DNA from: Marisa cornuarietis
Lineage: Eukaryota; Mollusca; Gastropoda; Architaenioglossa; Ampullariidae
Reading direction: 5' to 3'
Length of the DNA stretch: 64,000 nt
Assembly (NCBI GenBank): GCA_004794655.1
Contig: SMMW01000070.1
Span: 813,071-877,070, forward strand
Part shown: piece by piece, positions 30,913 through 43,200 of the stretch
How the letters are laid out: each line of letters opens with the position of its first letter
Position numbering within the stretch: the first letter of the stretch is position 1
Program-made: the position numbers and the translations under genes
The notes under the pieces: generated by a model
Told to the model about the DNA's origin: nothing
What the model saw: only the letters and a program-made list of their open reading frames with translations
The model's database searches: none

Positions 30913-31240
30913 TGTTACAGAAGGAGGGGTATCGTTCACTTGCCAGTAAAAAAGAATAATGTCCAAAATCATATTACAGTGCATTTCGCAAGCAAACTGT
31001 AAAAGCATTGAGAAAGGTCAGCCCTATACACTACTTGAGAAAACAACTTATTTTTTTGTTTTTCAATACGTTTTATTATTACGCATGGACATAATTTATG
31101 TTACCGTGCATAATGCATATAAGTGATACAACGACTTTGGAAAGGCATCTGCTTATTTTTAAATTTTTGATTTATAGTTTGTTTCTTTCAAGGAGTTATA
31201 AGGGGAAGTTACTCTCAAGAATACACGAGAAATTCTAAAA

Positions 31241-31270
31241 ATGGCGGCATATCTACCCTCTTCTCTTATG
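31241..31270 (+). CDS. SMPD4: SMPD4 exon 1: start codon
   Basis: ATG GCG GCA TAT ... ATG|GTAAGT encodes MAAYLPSSLM, ten codons, ending in phase 0. It aligns with the short-isoform start MAFPHLQQPSFL of the human protein. An A-rich context AAAAATGGCG precedes it. Confidence 0.65.
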
Positions 31271-34200
31271 GTAAGTGTTATTCTACTCACACGAAGCGTA
31301 TCTGACGACTTAACTGGTTTAAAATAGCAAAATGAGACGAATTTACGGCGCAGAGTCTTTAATGCATGCAATTAAGTTTTTAGACTGTCAACTTTAAGTA
31401 TATATAGTCTGCGTTCGGCAGTTGCGCAGACAAGAAAAAAATAAAATGGCCTGATCGAAAATGCGTTGGGCATAGGGTTTGGGATAGGGTTAGGTTTAGG
31501 TTATTAGGTACATTTGGAGTGGAGCGAGCTGACGACAAATGCTGCGAGTTACTCTATATCGTATCTGTGCCGAAAAACGCAGCACTTACTGGAGCTTTCA
31601 ATGTGTATCCACACCCGTTCTTCAGCAACTAAAAGCTAAGTGACTGATGTGTTCAGTGTACACTGCCATGAGACTCGGGGCATGTGACTGTTGTAGATTG
31701 CTGGCAAGTTGGTGTCGGTCTCTACTGAGGGAAGGTTTTTCTACTGTGATGTAAAAAGTTTGTTTCAACCCTTCCTGAAACCACCGCGCCTCACGGTCCA
31801 AGATGGTCCAAGATCATTCAGGGGAAAGACATGTCCGCTATTTTGCCAATGTTGCCCCACCGGCGAGGACTCCCTTCCATGTTCTTTTACTCTTAGTTTC
31901 ACTTTTCTCTTCGTTACTCTTAGTTTCAATTTTCCCTCCGTTTCCTCCACATGAGATTGGTAACAGTCATGGTACTCAATGTGGTAGATGGTACCTGACT
32001 TTTCCAGCTTGTCAGTCTTGCCTCTGGTTGCTGTTAGTCTACAGTGAATGGTGTTGAATGGCTTAATAATAATGATGATGAAAGCTTTTATAGCGCGGTA
32101 TCCCGGCCAAAGCCACACATTACACAAACACAACAACACAACACAGACAACATTCCTGTCGCGCTCTCTTTGAAGTTAATGGGAATGCCAGGTTTTTCTT
32201 TGGCCGGATGTCATTCATAGACATGAACAGTGACCCCAGATCTTACAGGAGATGGATTTTTAGCTTTTTTATAAATTTTAAAAAGTGCACAGTGAAGATC
32301 TGTTTGAGCCACAAGTATCTGAAGAGTAAAAAAAAAAAGTAGTGATTAAAAAAGGGTACAAATTCATTGAGTAACACATGCAAAGCTATGTTAAGGTATC
32401 GAAGTATGAGCCTATTGAACAGAAGGGAATGGAGGTAAGCAGGCTTAACAGATTATGCTGTTAATAAACTGGTTAATCAGGATAGTTTACATTTGTTGCA
32501 TCATCTAGAATTAGGCCTAGCAGGTAAGGTTCATGGCATTAATGACATTTTTCTAGGAAGTTTATGTCCACAAAGCTTTTTGGGAGTTTTTTTGGCAGAT
32601 GTAGAGTTGGAATGGCTTCGACATTGGCAGTATATCATTTCATCCTATTAGTGATTTGATTTTTTTGTGTGTTAAACTCAGACATTCTCACTGATGAACT
32701 TCTGTCACTATCTCTTGGATGCTGCTTAACTAAATAAATTTGAGGCCTAAAACTGTTTAAAATTAGAAGTGTGTTGTGCAGCGGGCCCCTAAGCTGTTCT
32801 TAACTTGCTAAAACAGTTCGAAGAGTGATGACCTATTATTAGAAGTGGCTTAAATGAAGAACTTGGAAGTGAATACAGGCAAACAAGAGACCAGATGATG
32901 ATATTAAACAATGAAAAACTATGCAATTTTGTTATTGCGTTGAATTTCACAAATAAACTGTTCATCCAACAGATCTATCACTGTTGCATGGGAAAATGTA
33001 CCCTTTGCTGCTTTTTTATAAGCATCACTGCTTCAACACTAGCATATGGCAACAGGAACAATATTCTATGGAACTGGTTTAAAGTTTTGTTAAAACAGTT
33101 ACAAAATTATGTTGCGTATTAATTTTAGAACCTTTCTCAAAAACTGGTTTTAACTAAAACTTTTTCAAGCCTACAACTGTTTAAAGTTAGAAATATGTTG
33201 GTCTTGGTTATAGCCTCAGCGGTGACCGGACACTTAATCCCCAGACACTTAATCCCCAAATCGCAACACAACACTCAAAACTGCTATTTTGTGAAATTGA
33301 AATATTATAACCGTAAGAGAAATGTGTCGCATGGTAACTCTGGTAAGACTGGGTTGCGCTGGGTTTACAATTAGCGATCTACCCTCTAGGCGATACTAGG
33401 TGGACTCCCTAACATAACCAGCCAGTTCCAAGGCCATACTGACCAGGAGCAGACCGCCCCATCACCTCATGCGCAGCACAGAGAAACGTCCAAAGAAGAA
33501 GTCCGCTGAATTGGCCATGAGAATTAGCAATATTGCACAGCGATATGAGGCAATGGATCGTCTTCTGTACCTTCGATCATTAGCTTACCTGTCATATTGA
33601 TTAACAACTCTTTTCATATCTTAATGTTGAAAAACATTGACTTTAATAGCTCACATGAACTTTAACTAATGTTATAAATATTGAAATTAAGTATTATTTT
33701 AATTGTCAAACTTATTTTGATGTTTACATGAAAATAATTATTTGAATTAAATTTTTCATTCACTTCATAATTTTTTAGTTGAAATTTCATTTTGAGGATT
33801 AAGTGTCTGGGGATTAAGTGTCTAGGGGATTAAGTGTCGGGGATTAAGTGTCTGGGATTCAGCCTCAGCATGGTGCTTCATACTTCTAGAACATAGAGTC
33901 TGTGAATATGGAGAACCTCCACGTTATCTTTGTAGCTCGTGAGTCATGTGGCAGAAAATGAGAATAAAGTAACATGCTTGGTCATAGAGAAAGTTTAGCC
34001 TTATAGTTAGTGTGCTCAACTTGGTAGCAGATCACCACTTTAAGGTTTCGTCCAGTCAGTGGAAAATTCTCTCTGCTTGCCCAGCGATGATATGTACCTG
34101 ATTTATTGGGGAAAGGGTGGCAGGAGAGGAGCTCCTCCTTCCACATCAATATTTTTTATTTCCCTCATCATCCTAAACTGTGTGAACTTGATCTTAGCTT

Positions 34201-37200
34201 GATTGAAATCGTTTGGGCAATCAAATTTAGGAAAAGAATAGGTGCATCTCAGGTCTATGGCCTTAGTTTAAATTTAAGAAAGAGAGAAAGTCATTGATGG
34301 CTAATATCTACTGTTAATAGTACTGTTCTGTTAATAACTCCACTACCTTAAAAGATGACGTTTACATTAGACATAGCATGCTTGTGCACACTATTGAATT
34401 ATCAGAAAAGTCAGCTCTGTGTTCTTGGCAATAGGAGAGTTTACCAGGCAAGAAAGAAGAGATTTTTTAATTTAACCCATTTATGCCTCACATTTCATTA
34501 TTGAAATAAAAAAAAAATTTCTCTTCAAATTCTTGTTCCTTGAATATCTGTAGGTCACATACATGAATTTGATTCACAAATTCAAAACTTTTAACCTCTG
34601 GCATAAGTGGGTTAGGCATGTAGGTTTAAACAAAGACTGTGTTGTATATTGATAAAATGATTTTCAAAGGGCATCCATTTATTATTTGTTATTGCCCCTC
34701 TTCTGGACATTAATCTTATTTGTTATCATTAGATAATGCAATCTATCGCACAATTTTTAAAAGACTTCTTTTCATTTGCCACACAGGAAGTGAAAAAATA
34801 ATGCCTTTGCACTTGCTAATGAAATATATTTGACAATTTTGATGAGGGTGGAGAATCAAAGTTTGGGCAATCAGTGACAAGTAATACTGTATACATTTTT
34901 TAATATACTCTATCTTTTGAAACTTTTGAGTGATTCATCTATTTGCTTTTGGAGGCTGAGTTAAGGAGTGTTTTGTACAAAAATATTTTGCTTTCTTCAG
35001 TATCAGATTCAGAGCCTGCAAGGGAAATCTTTACAGCAGAAGTGCATAGAGACAGAGGACATAATAAAACGAACAAGCACAAAGGTTTGAATTTATGTTT
35101 TTATTGGGATCTTTTTAGGCTATCTTTGAAACAGTTATGGTTTGTTCTTAATTTATTAGGTAATTTTGGATAGGAAAACTATTTTTGGTATAGAGGAATG
35201 TAAACGTTGGGAGCTGCATGGCATAATGGTTGCAATTGCTTATACATTAATTTAATGTTTTCTTGAGAGGTGTTTTTCCTTTTTGTAGAAGATAGTACAG
35301 ACTCATGTATGTGTAATGGAGAAATTAGACATTCGCTTATAAAGAACATCTTATTTCCAATATATCACCTAGCACAGTTTCATTTTCTTTAGACAACATT
35401 TAACCAAAACATTACAAAAATGTTTTCCTTTCAGGAGCTGCGTTTAATATTGCCCATTCTTCTTCAAAACATATTTGGTTTTGAGAATGAGCCAGGATGG
35501 GGACTGGATAAAGTCTCAAAAATACAGGACCGTGAGGCGTTCAATCAGATTCGACATCTGCTTAGTCCAGAGGGGCCTCTGCTTACTTTAGTGTACACTC
35601 TTCAGGTGGACCCATACACCACTTATGAGTTCCCACTTAAATGCCTTCCTGTAAGTGTCACAAACAATGCTGACAGGAAGTTATTATATACAGCCTGTGA
35701 TATTATTAGAATGCAGATCCACAAATACCTCAGTTTTGTAAAGACAGATGCACTTTCAGGACAAATACATCACAGACTACATGATTAATATGAGGGGCTA
35801 ATTTTACCTGTTTTTGGATTCTTAACTGTTTTGATGCTGTGCCCCTGTTTGTACATTCTTGGAAGTATGTAAGAAAAACATTTTTACTTTTTGTGTGTAT
35901 GTTGTATCCATTTATGTTTAAATGGATGCTTTTAAGGACTTTTACACCGGTAATACATTTATGGACCTTTTGCATGTATAACGTGTGTCTGTAATTTACT
36001 TTGTGTATGAGTAGTGTATGTTGTAGAAGTGAGCATGCTTGTTATAAGGGAATATAGGTGCATAGTTGTTAATGATTTAGTCTACATGATTTATGTAAAG
36101 TGCTATGAGAAAATCTTTGGAAAGGCACTATATTAAATCATTATTATCATCATCATTTGTCATTTAAATGACTTAAGTTCCTGTAAGTTAGTGCACTAGT
36201 AATAACTTGTTATAGAGTGTGTGTGCACACTTCTGTTTTGTTTAAACTGTTAACTTATGATTAACTCACCTTACTTCACAGCTCATGCAGCCAGTGATTA
36301 CATTTATTGCAGAATTCATCAAGACGCACTATAGAAGAAGGAGGTGTGCCAGTGTTTTATATGAACAAACTTCAGATTCAAGGGCTGGCAGTTCCATCTT
36401 TGCTACTTAATATCCTTTGTTAACAATATTATGATGTGCCCTTTAGAGGCCTTTCACTAGTCAGTGAAGTTTATCTTGATTTGTGTCTTCATTGAAAGTA
36501 ATAATTTTAAGAGACCAGTGTGCATTTGACCAAGAAAGAAAACTGAAGAACTATAGTTTTATGCATTTTCCTTAATGATCTTCCTACATGCCTTTGAGCT
36601 GTACATGTTCCACTTCGCATATGCATTGGTCAGCCCACAGTGGCAGCAGACAGGTGCATCCTGGCCAAATCTTTTTGACTTCTTGTATCCAATACTAGTT
36701 GATGATTACCTTGTGGCTTTCTTGCCTCTTGGCAAATGGGCGTTTCAACCTCTGCCTCATATGCCACCACCAGTCAGAAGCTCTGTGAGCCCAGTCTCTG
36801 TTACAGGGTAAGATTTTGTACTGTAACTTTTCCAGACAGTGAAGGTTATTTACTAAAATAAATTTTTTTGCACAGAAATTCAGAACAATTTATATATTTC
36901 TATTATGTCACTAGTTTTTTTTCACTTGTCATTTGTAATTTTAAGGAGTATAATTAATATAGACATTGTCAAATAAAGTTTTAAAGCTATTTATGGTTTC
37001 CAAAAATTTTCTTTCAGGCGACAGGCATCAGGCCATGTGACATTTTCTCCACCTCGTTTCCAGAGAACAAGTTTGTTTAAATCTGGCTGCTCCTTAACTC
37101 AAAAGCAACATGCCCAGGGCTCTCCTGTTCTCGAAAACACAGAAGCTGAAACATGGCGATCTGAGACCATGTTGCAGGTTATAATTCTGAACTGTATTGC

Positions 37201-40200
37201 AGCTTGTGTAAAGATCACCATTTAAAAAAAAAAAAAAAACTAAAAGAAAACTTGGCATCAGATGTTGATCTTGTACATTAAAGTATAAGACCAATAAATC
37301 CTAGTGAAAGGCTGCTACTATTTCCGCTATCTGTAATAATTCAGTTAAAGATTTGGTTTATTATTTTTTTAAATATGCTTGTTAATACCAGCACAACATT
37401 TCTTTCCAGACATTTGTTGAGTTTTGGCTTAACCAGAACTCCCTTACTGCAGATATTCCAGGATATGCTCAAGGGATAATGGTAAGTTGATTTTTGAAAA
37501 TTCCTTTTGCTTTTTAGTTTATATTGAATGTTTGTGTCTCAAATAATTAAATATTCATAGTCTTACTTCATTAGCTTGAAAACCCCACTTGTGACTACAT
37601 AAATAGTATTAATAGCTTATCCTCAGAAACATGTGATGGGCAGAAGGGTGTGAGAAATCAATAACAGAGTTGCTGTTTTATAATAATGTTTGTTTGTGGT
37701 GTCAATATGAACATTTGCTATAGATGGAGGGAAAGGTATGGCTTTCTTTTTTTGAGATACTCAGTATTGATAATGTCCATTTTTTCGTAAGGATGTAGTG
37801 GTTTGAGTATTTTTTTAAGCACTTCTTCAGTGATGGTACAAATTGTAGTAGATAGATAACAAGGTTAGCTTTCTGTTTTTAAAAAAAAAGTCAAAGAGAA
37901 GTTCAAATAAGGGACAAGAGAAAGGGAATGTTTTGTTAAATTTAAAACAGCTTCTAGGCTTTTCTGGCAAGATGTATAGAGCAGACTTCTCTGTGAAGTA
38001 ATATGGGCAAGCAATGAGTTTTCAGGAAGGGAGACAGAGGCTTCTGTGTGGAATTTAATGAACTCATTGTAAGCATCCTCCATTTTGCCTTTGAAATCAA
38101 TTTAATACATTGAAATTTAAGGTGTGCTTTGTGCCAAGATTTTATTGATCTCACCATCCCCTTGAAGGGCATATGACAAATATTCCAAAACACTGCAAAT
38201 AAGCATGGAATCTGTAGGTAATCCCAGGATAAACAATCGTGCCTCCTGGACAAGAGATTTTAAGCAGTTCTTTCCCTGCTGTCAGCGAATGGAGCACACA
38301 TAAACATAATGAAATTCAGTCCCCAAATCTTTAGAGTTATTTTTCTTGCATGTTCTTTCCGTCAAGCTGAAACCATTCGTTTTGAATAGCCATTGTACAT
38401 TGGTTGGTTACATGTAAAAAAAAAAAATTAATTGTTTTCATCAGTTAAGCAGATTTTACTCTTTTTTTCACAAAATCCTTCTAAACTATTGAAAATAAGT
38501 TATCCACTGTAATACCTAAATATTTTATAACATGAACAGTTTCAATATTTGGTTGATATAATTAAAAATTAGTATAATATCTTTTTTGACAAGTTTAGTG
38601 TCAATGGTGTGTCTGTTAATAAAATCGGAAAAAGTCGGCAATCCCAATAAGCATATGTATGTTGTCATTAAGACATTCCTGACTTATTGCCACATATGTA
38701 TAGAACTCTTATCCATTGTTATATCCTAAGTATTATTAAGTATTTATTCAACCTGTTATTGAACATACTACTGAAATTGAAAAAGTGTCAAAATACATGT
38801 ATTGCCGAAGCATTGAAATGGTGTATTATGTCATTATTACCACCTTTAATCATGAATTTATAGTACCTATTATGCAGCTTTTGGGAACTTCATCATAGGA
38901 TAGTGTAAGATTTATTAATAGAGTAATAAAAGACAGCTATATGATGGTTTATTTATAAAAATGTGTTTATAATATGAATGCTTTATTTTTATTTATTTAT
39001 TCTTTTGGTGTTGGGTAGTTGATGGGAATCTAAAAGCTCTTCTTTGGAACCCTATTTTCTTGCAGTAGAGGGCGCAGAGTCAGCCCATCCACTCTCATCA
39101 CTCTCCCCCTTTGCAGTAGCTAAGGGTTTTTAAAACATTTCATTAGGGTTTATTTCTGTTAAATGCCTTCACACTGGAATTTTCTGGTCCAGCGTGGAAT
39201 CCAGAAGGCCTCTAAGGCCTTTCACTGGTGGAATGGCACACATTTTGTAGACTGACCCATTAAAGTAACGGTGCACAGATCCCTCAACTCTTGTCCCAGG
39301 GAGTTCACATCAAGAGAGACAGGAAATCTGCCCTCAAATACTTTTTTCTCACTTTGTTTATTGAAAATACCCAACTTCATTGAAATGTCTCTCTTCATTC
39401 CTACTCCATTGTGTTGCTTCAGCTGCCGGTGCTATGGTCCTAGGGATAGCTTCGACTGCCAGCGCTGTGGTCATAGGGATAGCATCTGCAAGTTCCAAGC
39501 CTGCTGTTTTTGTCATGGCGGAACTATCCATGCTGCAGGTTATTGTTCCTCAAGCACCCACTGTGATGGTTCTCATGTTGCATCTTCCAAAGACTACTCA
39601 AAGTGGAAGAGGCCATTCAGTGCATAAATGCAAAATCTGGTGTTTCTTACGCCACACTTGAAGTCACATACTGGGTGACTGCTCAGACGAAGTTGTTGTT
39701 ATTGTACCATTTAATAACAAAGATAGAACTTGGTAGAATTTTTTTAGATGTCTTTTTTATAATTGCTTTTGCAGTTGGAGGCAGTGGATAGCAAATTGCT
39801 GTTGGCTTTGTGTGTTTGTGTTTTCACATGATTGCCTGTGTGCACATGAATACATGCATGTTTTTATAAATATTTTTTATGTTAGTAAAGGCAACTTTTC
39901 AACAGGGAAGAAAGAAGGATACTTAATACAGTGTATCTACAAACCACCATCTTTTACTACTGTTATGCTTGGTAACCTTGCACCCTTGTTTCAGTGTTTG
40001 TATAATGTTTCTGACAGTTTTATGTGGACATCTTTAATTATTATATAATTCCAGTTTGATAGAATGTCATATTGGAATTTGTTCATCTTTATTAGAATGG
40101 CACACTGGAGAAACAGTGGAATTGTGCTGGAGTGGCAGTGTCTGAACAAGTATCAGTAGCTCTTTTCCTATAGATTCTGTGCATAGTTCTGTGCTTTTTC

Positions 40201-43200
40201 AGTTCTCCATCTTACCTGTGGTTTGTGTATTCCAGCTTGCAACTTTATGACTTTGTTCCCTTCTCACATGTGCTCTTGGCATGTGGAAATGGCTAGTTGT
40301 TAGTGGTGAGACAGGCAAGTTGCTAGAGGTATGCTGTGTTTAGGCCAACTATTTGTGGGCTCATATGTGTGTGTGGTGCAAGTAGTCCTCAGTCACTCAC
40401 ATGTGGTGCTGAAGGATTTGTGTAGTGGTTGAATCTAAGCCATTTAACTATAGGCTGAGGCTGCAGTTTCTAGTGTCATCTTACACCTGAGTTTTTATTT
40501 GTTTGTCCTTTTTTTGCTTAGTTTTTTATTGTTGTTTTGGGTTTGTTTGTGTTTTGTTTTTGATAGGAAGGGAAGGCCTTTTATTTCTATGCAGGGGTTC
40601 TCTCTCCTTGCCATTTGTAAATGGAGACCTGGTTGAGAATATTCATAACACTCCTAGCCTTTTTTATAGTTCTTCTGAATACAGGTGGTTAAAAACAAAT
40701 TGCTCCTGGACCAGCTGCCTTGTGAAACAATAATCATGCAAACCTTACTAAAAACTGATAATAATATGTATAAAAAATATAATATTGTCAAGATGTAAAT
40801 TAACTTTTTAAGCTATAGATCTTTTAGTGCTCAAAAACATGCAGACCAACAAAAGAATTAAGAAAAATCCAAATCTTCTGTTTTTAAACGTAATGAATAT
40901 TAGCAGTTCTTCCTGTACATTTATATTTAAGAATCATATTATTTTTGTGCTAGCACTGTTTAAAAGATTGCTGTTGTCTTTGTTTTTACTGTTTCGTCCC
41001 CCTAAAGCACCATTCGATGTATTGCCTGAAGTCTGATCCATTTAACTACTTGTTTGTAAGTATATTTGCTTACATTGGCATCAGTTTTGGGGTTTTGCAT
41101 AGATATACTCCTCAATATTGTTGGCTCATAAAACAAGGCTTTTGGTGTTATTATATTTACAGTGCATGAAGTAAACAGCACATTCTGTAGAATGTATTAG
41201 ATTCATTTCCTTATTTATCTGATTAGTTTCTGAAACGTGTTTTTTCAAAAAGATGATATATATATATATATTAGATTCTAAGCTTTAATTCTTCTAAGAA
41301 AAAAAGTTCCTCTTTCTCCAGACCTTCACTTTTTCTCCCTTTTTATCAGGGTATAAGCATGGCCTTGATCTAATAATTGATGGATTGAGGTGTAATTAAA
41401 AAAAAGGATGATTTACGTACGCTTGGTGAAAAAGCATCGAAAGCTGTGGCAAGCAAATACAGTTTAATCACTGTATATAACTTTATAATACAGAAATTTT
41501 ACTTTCTTTTCTTACAGAAAGTAATGTCTTCAATTTCTGTAGGCTTTAATTTAAAGAATTTTAAATGCACTGGTTATTTTGTTTTTGAATGAAATGTTTG
41601 TGGAACACCAGCTTTGATGAGGTGCATAATATAAGAATCATGCAAGAAAAAATATTGTGCATGCCTCAACATATTTGGACGTTATGCAAAATATAGTGGT
41701 ACCTCAACACTCAACCACATGTTCTGGAAAAGGCTAGTCAAATGCTGATAAGCACTTTTTCCCCCCATAAGAAATAATTTAGATGTCTTTAATTGGTTCC
41801 AGCACCTACCAAAAGCTAACTACCTTGCATTATTCATAGTATTATATAGAACAGCAATATGTTTCTAGCTATCTGTTTTTTATTTATCCACACCAGTAAT
41901 AACTACTTTATCTCATCCATTATTTGAGACCTTGACTTTGTTACAGTTTTTACTCCTTTTACATCACCTGCTTTAATATCCTTTATATGATTCAGTATTG
42001 TTGATATCATCAACTAAACCATGCCATACTGAAAGGCTAATTCAGACACATGTATGCCACTCTAATACTTGGCAGTTTTTGTTTTTAATTCAGTTCTTCT
42101 TACTGTTTTACTCTGTTTTTTCACAAGAAGGTTTTTGGGGTGCAATGAAGACATGCAATGTAGGTATATATATATATAAATATATACATTAGGAAAAAAA
42201 AAGATGAGATGATAAACACAGCACCAGGACATGTCTTTAGACCTCAAAATTGAAATCCAGAATGATGTTCTTCCCTTTTGTTTCATCCCAAAACATCACA
42301 GATAACCATGGCATCTCATACAGGTTTATCACGATGATCAAGAATCGAGCCAGTGGTTGAGCACTTAAACTATTCTCTTGAAAACATTTGTTGAGGACCA
42401 AAATGTGCGAGCACAGAGTAGTTACCAAAGTGTTTCTTTACTCTGTTTAGTGACACAGTGCACAACCTGGACCTTGAGACTGGAAAATACCCTTTTTTCA
42501 TCCTCCTCTTGGTTATAGCTACATTATTTTATCAATAATTTTATTAAGTTTAAGTATTCATTTCTCTCATTTTCATGCAAACAGAATTTGGACAAAATCC
42601 TCGTCCTCAGAAATCTTATATTGTAGCTTGTATCTTATTGTCCCAGACTCACTCGTGAGATTATTGCTTCTGCATAATGCAAGGCTGGCTTTTTCCCACC
42701 ACTCCCCAGCTGAAGCAGGTGCTTGCTTTGTTGATGGGATGTATGCACATGACTTGTGGTCAACACTAGCGGCTTGGGAAAATGTGCAAGTTAACCAGCA
42801 ATATTGTTGGATATACCCTAAAGCTGTGCTGCACAGTTTTACTTTGGGTAGGTTGCTGGGGTGTGCTGAAGTGATATTGTAACATGCTGAGGGCTTTGCT
42901 ACATGTAATAATAATAATAATAATAGTGAAGATTTTTATAGCGCATATTCACACTCATAGAGAGCATGCTCTTAGCGCTTAAAACGAGGAAGAGACGTGG
43001 ACTAAGTAGACACAGAACAAAGGGGACGAAAGAAAACGACAGTACTGACGAAACAGAAAACATTAAAAGGCATCAAGTAACAGGAACAGAAAAATATAGT
43101 GATTCTGCGAGAAAGATGGGTAAAGTAGCAAGAGGGAAGGGGGCGGGGTTAAGAAGGACGAGCATTGTGCGGACTGTGTTAGGAGAAATGCTCAAGGAAG

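Noticed and set aside
31471..31505. Interstitial telomere or chromosome-fusion scar
   Set aside because: Only about 35 bases with irregular units; too weak for such a claim.
37570..37660. Alternative SMPD4 exon after CATTAG (LENPTCDYINS...)
   Set aside because: Open and flanked by weak splice-like sites, but no similarity to SMPD4 and phase out does not fit exon 9.
39271..39627. 118-codon Cys-rich plus-strand frame as a possible gene or SMPD4 exon
   Set aside because: Overlapping frames are also open, it contains a local duplication, and it matches neither SMPD4 nor a known family; probably repeat-derived.
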